Of a stretch of 64,000 bases of DNA, positions 10,401 to 18,425 are shown piece by piece (position 1 is the first letter of the stretch; each line of letters starts with the position of its first letter). This stretch comes from Ignavibacteriota bacterium (GTDB lineage: Bacteria; Bacteroidota; Ignavibacteria; Kapaibacteriales; UBA2268). The translations under genes were made by a program, and so were the position numbers. The stretch spans positions 806,001 through 870,000 of the forward strand of contig JAHBUQ010000001.1 of the NCBI GenBank assembly GCA_019637995.1, in the 5' to 3' direction. The notes beneath the pieces were generated by a model. That model was not told the DNA's origin. It saw only the letters and a list, made by a program, of their open reading frames with translations, and searched no databases.

Positions 10401-12091
10401 ACCCAGACAGGATTCCCATCCAAATCAAATTTTGCAACAAAGAAATCTTCCAGACCCGATTCATTGAAATTTTTTCCGGCAATATTTAATGAGCCTTTGA
10501 AATATCCGGAAGCAATATAATAAAGTCCGTTGCTCTGAACTGCTACAGAAGTAACAAATTCATCACCTGCTCCACCATAAGAGCGTATAAAGTCATACCC
10601 AAACTGGTCTGAAACTTTGGCTTTTACTAATATCTTGTCTGAAGTAAAATTAGTAAACCAAGAATATTTATTACCAGTAGCTTTTTCTCTGATTACATTC
10701 CATCTATTGCCACCATCAGTTGAATAATAAAGGTCAACCTGCACATTTGCAGGAACGCCGCTCCAAGAAATTTCAACAGTATCGCATCTGGAGATTATTT
10801 CTGCATCAACTGGTGTATCAACATTTATTTGCTGATAACCACCATGTAAAGGAATTTCAATAGGGCACGGTTCACCATTTATCATAAGCGTAGCTTGTCT
10901 GTATTTCCGTTCGTTCTGAGGAGTATAACGAATCTTAATTGTTCTTGCAATACCTTCGGGAATGAGAAAAGGATATGCAGGAACATTTCCGGGTCCCTGA
11001 CCATAATCAACAATTTCAAAATATTCGGCGGGGGAGACCTCAATATTTAGTACTCTCAAGGACCTTACCCTTGGAGTAATTATTACATCACGCTGAGAAG
11101 TCTGTCCAATAGGAGGGTCACCAAAGTTGTAAATTTCCTCGCTTTTATCAATATAAACAATCGCTTCTTCAGGTGCAGTATATTCTCTTGTAACTCGATC
11201 ATCATGAACTAAAAACCAAATTTCAGCTTTTCTAAATGTTTCACTTATATCACATATTTCGGGACTAATCCAAGATAAATTACATTGTACAGTCATTTGT
11301 AAATCAGAGGCAAAAGTTTTGTAAATGTTATTTAAAGCTGATTTAGAATTAACAAAAACGCTTTTTCCTGCTGTGTTGAGCGACCAATAAGGCAGGTCAG
11401 GACTATTCTCGTACATTAATGTAATACCGTAGAAGCGAATATTTAATTCATTTAAATTTTTCAGTATTTCTTCCCGTCTTAATTGGACACCTAGTTCGTG
11501 CTCACCATCTGAAAGGAACACAATAGCCCTTCGGTGATGTGCAGGACGCGTTTTTAACAAATTTAAAGCACCAGCCTTTTCATCGAAAAAAGGACCGTTG
11601 AAATTAGTTGAACCATAAGGATTTGGCAATGCATAGAGAGAATCTATCAATTCTTTTTTATTATTAGTGAAATCACAGACTAATATGGAAACTCCTGAAA
11701 AGGCTGTTATAGCTATAGTTGAGCTGTCGCCAAAAGCGAAATTATCTATAAAAGAAGTTGCACCTTCAAGAACCCATTGCCATAGTGTTTCACCCTCATA
11801 TTTCTCAGTCATAGATGTACTTCTGTCTAAAACCAAAACTGCATTAACAGGTGAATTATTTGTACAAGTAAGTTCATATAATTCCAGTGGAATTTCAAAA
11901 CCATTATCAAAAACCTTAAAATCTGTTTTGGATAAATTTGTGTAATATTGTCCTTGAGCGTTGAAAGCAGAGAAATTAACGCTGACTGATGGATAATTTT
12001 CAGAATTCACTTCTGAAACATTGAATCTCTGAGCATTTAGAAGTGATGAACTGAGAATTAAGAATAAAATAAGTAGTCCAACTTTATGCAT
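7442..12091 (-). CDS. Giant secreted VWA / choice-of-anchor D protein with T9SS tail
   Basis: This 1549-aa protein has a signal peptide (residues 1-20). It carries a von Willebrand A domain (about 80-265) with the MIDAS motif DRSTS at 89-93. A beta-rich stretch follows, then SBBP-type beta-propeller repeats (about 510-750, e.g. GLYYIASGYFKG). Several choice-of-anchor-D/ASH-like Ig domains (about 780-1320, recurring YDFGDV/FGNL and GES-x-x-x-x-x-F-P signatures) come next. The final ~80 residues (PKPNPAGDS...SGAYMIKMVSG) are a T9SS type A sorting tail. The MIDAS suggests metal-dependent binding of a protein partner, and the remainder looks like an extended stalk. A cell-surface adhesion or scaffold role is inference. 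Confidence 0.88.
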   Translation of the reverse strand: MHKVGLLILFLILSSSLLNAQRFNVSEVNSENYPSVSVNFSAFNAQGQYYTNLSKTDFKVFDNGFEIPLELYELTCTNNSPVNAVLVLDRSTSMTEKYEGETLWQWVLEGATSFIDNFAFGDSSTIAITAFSGVSILVCDFTNNKKELIDSLYALPNPYGSTNFNGPFFDEKAGALNLLKTRPAHHRRAIVFLSDGEHELGVQLRREEILKNLNELNIRFYGITLMYENSPDLPYWSLNTAGKSVFVNSKSALNNIYKTFASDLQMTVQCNLSWISPEICDISETFRKAEIWFLVHDDRVTREYTAPEEAIVYIDKSEEIYNFGDPPIGQTSQRDVIITPRVRSLRVLNIEVSPAEYFEIVDYGQGPGNVPAYPFLIPEGIARTIKIRYTPQNERKYRQATLMINGEPCPIEIPLHGGYQQINVDTPVDAEIISRCDTVEISWSGVPANVQVDLYYSTDGGNRWNVIREKATGNKYSWFTNFTSDKILVKAKVSDQFGYDFIRSYGGAGDEFVTSVAVQSNGLYYIASGYFKGSLNIAGKNFNESGLEDFFVAKFDLDGNPVWVNVAGARQSNDRANGLALDRRGFIYVTGFAYSGIRFGNIAPSLEMPDKKYMFLAKYSPTGQYLNSTFVGASTFFNIFEAEGSRIKVVQILGQQTKIVVIGKYKGTFTNLQLNKTLPDSDGAELPFTAVFDENLNMIDLIAGVPDNNNFSDLISNHIPSGTIYTAGNFSGNTNVQGQQLSSSGLSDFWFTKYARNPISQDITEEFEVLRPTAAFSTMEYNFGPVVFGDETEQLVDGLITNVGKLPYTITRYTIRDAQNANMVDFRVIDEIVGMTLNPGESIDITLWFKPGGLNERRAVLTLYGDCADNITLSLVGNGVCGGTALEEYDFGDVNLNKQKMDTLICVFQNISESPTIISPQIRGLHITDFLRILPDYVKAKEVNGRITVGSGECIDIIVIFEPKSLGLREAELNFFVQAPCKNSITKLYGTGITSDVGITSHDWGQQRIRGNYTAQVEIINNSNVAEMIENIQFENGNIGNIFGFTSPGNFPLLIPANGEIKMNVSFRPQEEIDYSEQILVFLGSREEPIVSYLTGTGFLPKLTTSVSCGEQVNVGETALGSITINNPSSSSVLTVESITIENDDEFEFLPGTVTSNLTIDKEGSLTIPVIFKPISGGDNTDNFIILADDYDGSFMDEWNTTIVPIVCDGLDAEITNPLDFGNLLVCTERSLPITILNKSRDTDLIIRLSEMVITGSGSNEFELPSLGDRTLKGGESFTFDVNFKPQNKGNFDVELIVPNSMSAPFKVPISGKSLGIELESAVKEITMTIGEKFRYSLMAKLPQTYSGFINNIKITFSADPSVLGIMQNSIRKGAQIGNEFSWSDIVSLGNGYFEVTGSGALRDNQILEIMNFEIQTYLNDKHRTLLAAEIDYGCTTDLYELTIFNTNEVCLNDNRIIQMSGHKFGMTVPKPNPAGDSFEFTYTVAFDVETDIAIINAYGEVIRTISRGEAKAGVYTLSVPTNEINSGAYMIKMVSGPFIEAQSLMIVK

Positions 12092-12184
12092 AAAACACCT
12101 AAAAAAAAAACATTTTTATATAATACTAAAACAATATAAAGCATTAAAAGTTACAAATTGATTTTTATTTTATTATTTTTTGAA

Positions 12185-14203
12185 TTAATTGATTTTAATC
12201 ACCTTTTGAGTAACATTAAAATTGTTACTTTTAAAATTGATCAAATAAATATTTGATGGTAAACTCATTCCGTTTTCATCGAGAAATTGAATTTCATACA
12301 CTTGATTATTTAAAACATTTTTATATTCTTTATTAAAAATCTGCTTTCCATTTAAATCAATAATTGTAACAATAAAATCAGTCATTTCTTCAGAACTGAT
12401 AATAAAATTCAAATAATCAGAGATAGGATTTGGGAAAATATTGATTAGGTTATTGTTAGTAACAGTATTGAAAAATATTGAATTACTAATTTTACCTGTG
12501 GATAAATTATTATAGGATCCGGATGCCGTGTACTGAATATCTTCCACTCTTATCATATAATGATTAATTCCGGCATTTGGATAAATATCAATATAAAATG
12601 TATCCTTTACTGCTTGAGAATTAAGAAGTATATATTTGCCATGTATTGAATTTGAGCGATAAACATAATAACCATTCACATTATCTTTGTTAAAATTGCC
12701 TGACCAATTTATCATAATGCTATCATTGAATTTTTCTGCTATTACAAAATCAACAGGTTTTACATAATGAAGTCTTAAAGTAGGGTCACCGAGCAAAGCA
12801 ATATGGTTAAATCTACGGGCATAAGGGCTTGCTGCAGGATAAATATCAGGCAGGGCATTCTGACTTAACTTTGTTGAGTATCCTAAATTATAACCAATAG
12901 CTAAATGATGCAAAAACCAAAACGGTCTTCCTGACCACATAGTACCAAGTCCGAAAGGCTCAGCAGCAAGAGTAGCACGTAAAACATTATCTTCCGAATC
13001 CCAATCACCGTTATAAGAACCAAAAAAGAGTGAAAAAGCAGCATTGAATGGGGTGGAGGCAAGCTCATCAGTATAAACAGTTTGACTTACAGAATTGAAA
13101 CTACCTGCACCACAACCATAAGCCAAAAGAAAGCTTCTTTTTTTGACTGCATCCCTTAGGTGTGAATTTGAGATCATATTAATACCTGAAACAGGTGCAA
13201 AGTTCATCCAGCCTGATGCTGCAAATCCTTCTCGATAATCCAATCCAAAGAAATCATTAACAATCGTGCTATCAGAAGTCTTGATTTCAGAATTTCGGAA
13301 ATTATGATTTTTAATCAAATATCTTCTTAAAAGTTCAATTTCATTTTCCTGAAATGCCGGAAGATTATACATGTCAATTCTTCCGATTTCAAGTAATGAT
13401 GATGCGTTTAGTATTGTTTGGTCATATTTCCCGTCACCGGGAAGATTTATTATTCTTGGATTATCAGATTTTATGTTAGTGATATTATCTGTCCAACTTC
13501 CTTCGAATACTGAATAAAAAACATCGGTGGGCCATGCCCCGTCATGGTCTGGTGAATGACCGTCCACAGCAAAACTACCGGAATAGGGAACTGCAACTCT
13601 ACCGATTAAAATGACAGATTTCAAATCAGTATGGGTATCTTTAAATTTTACAATTAAAGATTTGGTAAATTGAACATTTTCAGAGTTAAAATCAATAGTT
13701 CTAGGTACTTTCTCAATGAATGGCTTCCAACCGTCACCCGATAAATTCAACTTAAGTGAATCCAACAAATCTTCTAAATAAACATAAACCGAATCATCAC
13801 ATAAGATAAGACAAGTTCCGTGATAATGAACAGGCGGGATGTCGTATCCAACAGCTATGTATCCGTATGCCCAATAATCCCATGCATCTCTTTCAATTTG
13901 ATATTCATATATAGTGCCAGGGCTTAGGCTATCAGTAAATGTAGTTATATTTTTGTTCAATTCAATATAAGGTGAGCCAAAGGTAGAATCTGAAACAAGT
14001 TTTTTATAAATTATGTACTTATAAGTATTAGTGTCATGTGACCAATTGAGAATAACTTTCTTATTGTTACTATCAATATATGCTTCTATCATTACAGCTA
14101 AATCTTTAACAGAATTTGGTTTAGCTGCAAATACATTAAAAGTCAACATTAAATTGACGATAAAAATTTGGAGTATGATTAATATTATTCTTAAAGTTCT
14201 CAT
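12185..14203 (-). CDS. C25 (gingipain)-like secreted protein with T9SS tail
   Basis: The 672-aa protein has a long N-terminal signal segment (residues about 5-27) and an Fn3-like module (about 30-105). A large central domain (about 125-490) has features of the peptidase C25/caspase-like fold: a Cys-containing AYGCGAG (Cys364) after a beta strand, and a closing LLGDPTLRLHY, which is typical of the end of C25 domains. A second Fn3-like module and a C-terminal T9SS sorting domain (NIFPNPISDY...) follow. I do not see the usual His-Gly motif shortly before the Cys, so catalytic activity is uncertain. It lies in the same orientation as the two other T9SS cargo genes, probably a surface-protein cluster with separate terminators. 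Confidence 0.72.
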   Translation of the reverse strand: MRTLRIILIILQIFIVNLMLTFNVFAAKPNSVKDLAVMIEAYIDSNNKKVILNWSHDTNTYKYIIYKKLVSDSTFGSPYIELNKNITTFTDSLSPGTIYEYQIERDAWDYWAYGYIAVGYDIPPVHYHGTCLILCDDSVYVYLEDLLDSLKLNLSGDGWKPFIEKVPRTIDFNSENVQFTKSLIVKFKDTHTDLKSVILIGRVAVPYSGSFAVDGHSPDHDGAWPTDVFYSVFEGSWTDNITNIKSDNPRIINLPGDGKYDQTILNASSLLEIGRIDMYNLPAFQENEIELLRRYLIKNHNFRNSEIKTSDSTIVNDFFGLDYREGFAASGWMNFAPVSGINMISNSHLRDAVKKRSFLLAYGCGAGSFNSVSQTVYTDELASTPFNAAFSLFFGSYNGDWDSEDNVLRATLAAEPFGLGTMWSGRPFWFLHHLAIGYNLGYSTKLSQNALPDIYPAASPYARRFNHIALLGDPTLRLHYVKPVDFVIAEKFNDSIMINWSGNFNKDNVNGYYVYRSNSIHGKYILLNSQAVKDTFYIDIYPNAGINHYMIRVEDIQYTASGSYNNLSTGKISNSIFFNTVTNNNLINIFPNPISDYLNFIISSEEMTDFIVTIIDLNGKQIFNKEYKNVLNNQVYEIQFLDENGMSLPSNIYLINFKSNNFNVTQKVIKIN

Positions 14204-14220
14204 TTCCCTTATTTGTAAAT

Positions 14221-14250
14221 AATCAGATTGCCCTTTTTGACAACCTGATT
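14221..14250. terminator. Hairpin near the C25-like gene start
   Basis: AATCAGATTG and CAACCTGATT pair with one mismatch around a C/T-rich loop. The hairpin sits just upstream of the C25-like gene on its strand and downstream of nothing, so it may be a leader hairpin rather than a terminator. The remaining 120 nt up to 14375 are AT-rich without recognisable features. Confidence 0.4.
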
Positions 14251-14374
14251 ATTTACTAACTAATAAATCAACATATTTTAAGAAGTAAAAAACACTAAAC
14301 CATTATAATATATAGTTACTGCACATCGACACTATATAAAGTCAATAAATTGATATAATATATTATAATATCAA

Positions 14375-14965
14375 TTATTTAATAGCCTTTACAGTGATTG
14401 GTTTAAAATATATAGTTTCAGCAAATTTGTAAGCCCCAAATAGTACAGTCGAATATAATAACACACTTTCAAGAGTATATCTGAAAAATGGTATTGCTTC
14501 AGTATAACATCTTACAAGACCGGTGATATCTTTAGAGTATGGCATATTCATAATATCAAGACCAAACATCCATGAAGAGAAGTTTGTTACTACAAAAAAA
14601 AGTATAGCTGATGCAAGTGAAGTACCTAATATTGCTAATGGCTTGATATTGCTTGCAAACTTCATACCCAAAAGCACAATCAAACCAAAACTTAAATAAA
14701 CAGACCACATTGAAGAGTGAAAACCGGCATAGTAGCCAAATAAACTCTCACTGAAAAAATGAAGAAGAACATCACTAAATAGCATAGCTGATACAGGAAT
14801 TAGAAATCCAAGTAATTTGTTACTTGAAAAAACAGCACCTGCAAAAAGTGCAATTGCCATTATCGGTTGGAAATTTGGCAATACAGGAAAAAGCCTGGAA
14901 GCTGCAGCGAGAAAGATCAATCCAGCTGCAAAAATTATCTTTAGATTATTATTCGAAGTATTCAT
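14375..14965 (-). CDS. DUF6580-like integral membrane protein
   Basis: The 196-aa hydrophobic protein has about five to six predicted membrane helices. The N-terminal pattern SRLFPVLPNFQPIMAIALFAGA matches, in shortened form, the hallmark of DUF6580 putative transporter proteins (R-x-x-P-x-x-x-N-x-x-P-x-x-A). These resemble ECF-type substrate-binding membrane components. No riboswitch-like structure is evident in the short upstream region, and no ATPase or transmembrane ECF partner is adjacent. Substrate unknown. Confidence 0.75.
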   Translation of the reverse strand: MNTSNNNLKIIFAAGLIFLAAASRLFPVLPNFQPIMAIALFAGAVFSSNKLLGFLIPVSAMLFSDVLLHFFSESLFGYYAGFHSSMWSVYLSFGLIVLLGMKFASNIKPLAILGTSLASAILFFVVTNFSSWMFGLDIMNMPYSKDITGLVRCYTEAIPFFRYTLESVLLYSTVLFGAYKFAETIYFKPITVKAIK

Positions 14966-15093
14966 AACAAAATCTCATTAATTATTTAAAATATTCAAAT
15001 TATGGGGGATATACCTTTATGGTCATATCCAAATGTTAGTTTACATAATATAGATTATATTGCAAAATATATTATAAATTTATTTATAAAGAA

Positions 15094-15237
15094 CTATCTA
15101 ATCATCTTCTTAAAAGTTTGTATTAACTTAGTATCGCCTTCCAAAATGGCTTTTTCGATCAATTTAATTTTCCTTTTCTTTTCAGATTCTTTCTCTACAA
15201 TATCCTGAGCTTCAATAGTCTGAAGTAAATTTTTCAT
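15094..15237 (-). CDS. Small charged 47-aa protein downstream of pyrC
   Basis: A short reading frame on the pyrC strand starts with ATG (15235-15237) only 5 nt after the pyrC stop and ends with TAG at 15094. The product is highly charged and predicted helical (MKNLLQTIEAQDIVEKE... ending TFKKMIR), about 13 Lys/Arg and 8 acidic residues in 47. The tight spacing argues for co-transcription with pyrC. I recognise no family. It could be a chance frame, but its position, ATG start and codon use are like real genes here. Confidence 0.5.
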   Translation of the reverse strand: MKNLLQTIEAQDIVEKESEKKRKIKLIEKAILEGDTKLIQTFKKMIR

Positions 15238-15242
15238 ACTAA

Positions 15243-16526
15243 TTACAGATCGCATTCAAAATACTGATTTTTATTAATTGACATCACAGGCTTACCTTTC
15301 AATTTAAAACCTTCGAATGGTGAGTTTGACGATTTAGATTTAAACTTCTTTTTATCAACAGTCCATTCTTCATCAGGATTAAATATTGTCACATTAGCGA
15401 TCTCGCCTGTTTTGATTTTTGGTTGAGCAATTCCTAAAATTTCTCTTGGGTTATTTGTCAACATTTCTATCATACGATTTACAGAAATATGACCGGCATG
15501 AACTAAATATGTCATAGAAAGTCCAAGTGCAGTCTCCAGACCAATTATTCCATTAGGTGCTTTTTGTAATTCATTATTCTTTTCAACTTCTGAATGTGGT
15601 GCGTGGTCAGTAGCTATGCAATCAACTGTTCCGTCTTTAATTCCCTCAATAATACCATCAACGTCAATTTGTTGTCTAAGTGGTGGATTCATTTTATAAT
15701 CGGCATTATATTGCCGCATATTTTCTTCAGTCAAAACAAAATGATGAGGCGTGACTTCACATGATACTCTTTGATTATTCGATTTTGCATATCGGACTAA
15801 GTCTATTGCTCCAATAGTACTTAAGTGTTGTGCATGATATTTCCTGTTACCATAATAATCCGCCATTCGAATATCTCTGAAAAGAATTATCTCCTCAGCG
15901 ATTCTCGGATAGCCTTCCAATCCCAATGTTGTTGATAATTCACTTTCATTCATCACAAAATTTCCGGTAAGTTCAGTATCTTCACAATGTTGGGAAAGTA
16001 TTAAATCTTTATAGGCAGCGTATTCAAAAGCTTGTTTCATAACATTGCTGTTGCTTACAGGTGCCCCATCATCTGTAAAAAGCAAAACACCTGCTTCACT
16101 AAGTTCATTCATATCAGTGAGCTGATCGCCTTTTCTGCCTTTAGTGATTCCGGCAGATATAAATACATCTACTAATAAATCCCTTGATTTTGAATTTATG
16201 TAGTCAATTACTTCAACATTGTCAATATCAGGTTTTGTGTTTGGCATACAAACCACACCCGTAAAACCACCGTTTGCAGCCGAAGCTGTACCTGTTTTGA
16301 TTGTTTCTTTGTGTTCCTGTCCAGGCTCGCGAAGATGAACGTGAATGTCGATGAAGCCAGGAGTCATAATCAAATTAATACCATCAATTTTACGAGTTTC
16401 TAAATCCAAATCACATTCAGATTTTGATATTTGGGCAAAAATACCGTCTTTAATTCGTACATTAAAAAAATCATCTATTTTTTCAACAGGGTCAATCAAT
16501 CTAATATTATGAAAATAAAAATCCAT
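15243..16526 (-). CDS. pyrC: Dihydroorotase (type I)
   Basis: This 427-aa enzyme of pyrimidine synthesis cyclises N-carbamoyl-aspartate to dihydroorotate. The length and ligands match Bacillus-type class I dihydroorotase: His62/His64 in DIHVHLREPGQE, Asp152 in LFTDDGAP, His180 in SQHCED, His231 and/or His234, and the catalytic Asp307 in TDHAPHS. The gene probably heads a small operon with the 47-aa ORF just downstream. A pyrD-like gene lies about 0.8 kb away on the opposite strand, so two steps of the pathway are encoded close together although not co-transcribed. Confidence 0.97.
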   Translation of the reverse strand: MDFYFHNIRLIDPVEKIDDFFNVRIKDGIFAQISKSECDLDLETRKIDGINLIMTPGFIDIHVHLREPGQEHKETIKTGTASAANGGFTGVVCMPNTKPDIDNVEVIDYINSKSRDLLVDVFISAGITKGRKGDQLTDMNELSEAGVLLFTDDGAPVSNSNVMKQAFEYAAYKDLILSQHCEDTELTGNFVMNESELSTTLGLEGYPRIAEEIILFRDIRMADYYGNRKYHAQHLSTIGAIDLVRYAKSNNQRVSCEVTPHHFVLTEENMRQYNADYKMNPPLRQQIDVDGIIEGIKDGTVDCIATDHAPHSEVEKNNELQKAPNGIIGLETALGLSMTYLVHAGHISVNRMIEMLTNNPREILGIAQPKIKTGEIANVTIFNPDEEWTVDKKKFKSKSSNSPFEGFKLKGKPVMSINKNQYFECDL

Positions 16527-16594
16527 TTAACAACCAAAGTTTAATAATAATATCATACAAAAGTAACACTAATTTATGGGCTATAAAAATATTG

Positions 16595-17107
16595 TTATTG
16601 AATTTCCATTTCTTGGCAAAACTTTTGATAAATTCTTTTCGCTTCTCCTATTCCAAGTTCATTTGCCTTAGTCCAATCCCGGCATGCAGAATCCATATCT
16701 CCTTTCTCAAAAAATACATTTGCTCGTTCCAAAAATATAAACCCATCATCGTGATATATATTGATAATACTCGATAAATCATTGATGGACTTATCCAGCA
16801 ATCCAAGCATACGGTATGACTTAGCTCTTTCTTTGTAAGCTGCAACATAATCAGGATTAATTTCTAAAGCTATATCATAGTAAACAAGTGATTCTTTCAA
16901 ATTGTCCATTGCAAATTCTAATCTTCCCATCAATACAAACGCTTCATAGTTAGTTGAATCATTTTTAATGACTTTTTCTAAATTCAACCTCGCAGATTCG
17001 TATGCACCCTTATTGAGATTTGCTTTAGCTTTAAGCAAACGCTCATCATTTTCTTCAGAGCAAGATATCATTAAAAGTAATGAAATTAACAAAATTATTT
17101 TTTTCAT
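16595..17107 (-). CDS. TPR-repeat lipoprotein
   Basis: The 170-aa protein has a signal ending in MISC (Cys16), a lipobox. Residues about 25-165 form roughly four tetratricopeptide repeats (e.g. ALEINPDYVAAYKERAKSYR), which usually mediate protein-protein contacts. It lies upstream of pyrC on the same strand with a 68-nt gap and divergent from pyrD. No specific function can be assigned. Confidence 0.88.
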   Translation of the reverse strand: MKKIILLISLLLMISCSEENDERLLKAKANLNKGAYESARLNLEKVIKNDSTNYEAFVLMGRLEFAMDNLKESLVYYDIALEINPDYVAAYKERAKSYRMLGLLDKSINDLSSIINIYHDDGFIFLERANVFFEKGDMDSACRDWTKANELGIGEAKRIYQKFCQEMEIQ

Positions 17108-17262
17108 GAAATATTTCCAATTTAATTATTTAAAATTTTTACAAAAATAATTTATTTATCTTATTCTTTTTGATTTTTTTTTAAAAGCATAACAAATACA
17201 ACTAAATTTTATACTTATTATAAAATTTTTGTAAAATTAACTAACTTTTGGATAAAAAAATG

Positions 17263-17270
17263 TATTTTTG
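17263..17270 (+). promoter_or_regulatory. Possible -7 box of pyrD
   Basis: TATTTTTG fits TAnnTTTG and lies 27 nt before the ATG at 17298. T-rich TTTTG tracts lie upstream but not at ideal -33 spacing. Confidence 0.35.
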
Positions 17271-17297
17271 TGTTATTAATCAAACTAAAAAAAAAAA

Positions 17298-18425
17298 ATG
17301 AGTTTATCCGAAAATCTTGCAAAAATTGACAGACTGTTCAGACCCATAGCATCATTGATGTCTCCGGGTTTTTATATTGATTTCTATTCCAGAGCCAGAC
17401 GTGATTTTCTTTACAGATTATCGAATGATGAACCTCGAAATTTAGACATTGAGAATTGGAAAAAACCTGTCAAGCTATGGGATATAGAATTTAACAACCC
17501 AATTTTTAATGCAGCAGGAATGTTTAAATCGGGTAACGGATATCAAATGTCGGCATTGGAAGGTGCCGGCGCATGGCTTGCAGGTACATCAACTTCAAAC
17601 CCCAGAGCAGGCAACAAAAAATTCGATATTTTGCATCCTTTTTTATCTCTTCCAAGGACTAAATCAGCTCTTAACTGGCTTGGTCTTCCGAATGATGGTC
17701 ACATTGCACTTGCCGGAAAAATCAAAAGGTTTGAGAAAATCAAAGGATGTCCTGTAGGTGTTAGTGTAAGTGCAGATCCAGGTGATTCAGGTGCACTAGC
17801 TTTAAAAAATTTAGTTGAAGGTATGAAAATTCTACACCAATCCGGAGCTGACTTCATTGAGCTTAACGAGAGTTGCCCGAATGTTCCTCACCATGACAAT
17901 AATTCAGAAACCGGACTTGATAATGAAATGATAAATAGGCTTGAGTATATTAAAGATAATTTTATCTCTCAATCAAATAGTAAAGTTCCACTCATTGTAA
18001 AATATTCAGTGGATACCAAGCCGGAACTTCTTGATGAATTAATTCCAATGCTTATTGATATGGGATTTTCGGGTATTAATTTAGGGAACACTTCTATATC
18101 TTATGAAGATTATATGGAATTTATTAATCCAAAAGAATTGACATCATTTAAATATTTTACTGAAAATTTCGGTGGTGGAGTTAGTGGAAAATTAATAGCT
18201 GCAAAATCTTTAAACCTTACAATTAAAGCTGCCCGGATACTCAAGTCCCTACAAACAAGAAATGAGTTCCATATAATTAGAACCGGGGGCATCGAAAATT
18301 CAAAAGACGTACAACAAACACTTGACGCAGGTGCCTCTTTAATGCAATGGTACACAGGATACTTTGAGAATTTCTCAATTTTTGGGCACAAAGTTTACAA
18401 AAATATCATAAGCAATAATATCTAA
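17298..18425 (+). CDS. pyrD: Dihydroorotate dehydrogenase-like flavoprotein
   Basis: The 375-aa TIM-barrel protein of the DHODH family would oxidise dihydroorotate to orotate with FMN. It has a ~60-residue N-terminal extension (hydrophobic/aromatic) reminiscent of membrane-associated class 2 enzymes. However, the active-site segment is LNESCPNVP with Cys193 where class 2 enzymes carry Ser and class 1 enzymes carry Cys. The FMN-phosphate region RTGGIENSKDVQQTL...GAS and LMQWYTGY are present. It is divergent from the TPR lipoprotein/pyrC block. Its 3' end overlaps the convergent coiled-coil gene by 4 nt, so no terminator fits between them. The electron acceptor is uncertain because of the mixed features. 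Confidence 0.9.
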   Translation: MSLSENLAKIDRLFRPIASLMSPGFYIDFYSRARRDFLYRLSNDEPRNLDIENWKKPVKLWDIEFNNPIFNAAGMFKSGNGYQMSALEGAGAWLAGTSTSNPRAGNKKFDILHPFLSLPRTKSALNWLGLPNDGHIALAGKIKRFEKIKGCPVGVSVSADPGDSGALALKNLVEGMKILHQSGADFIELNESCPNVPHHDNNSETGLDNEMINRLEYIKDNFISQSNSKVPLIVKYSVDTKPELLDELIPMLIDMGFSGINLGNTSISYEDYMEFINPKELTSFKYFTENFGGGVSGKLIAAKSLNLTIKAARILKSLQTRNEFHIIRTGGIENSKDVQQTLDAGASLMQWYTGYFENFSIFGHKVYKNIISNNI

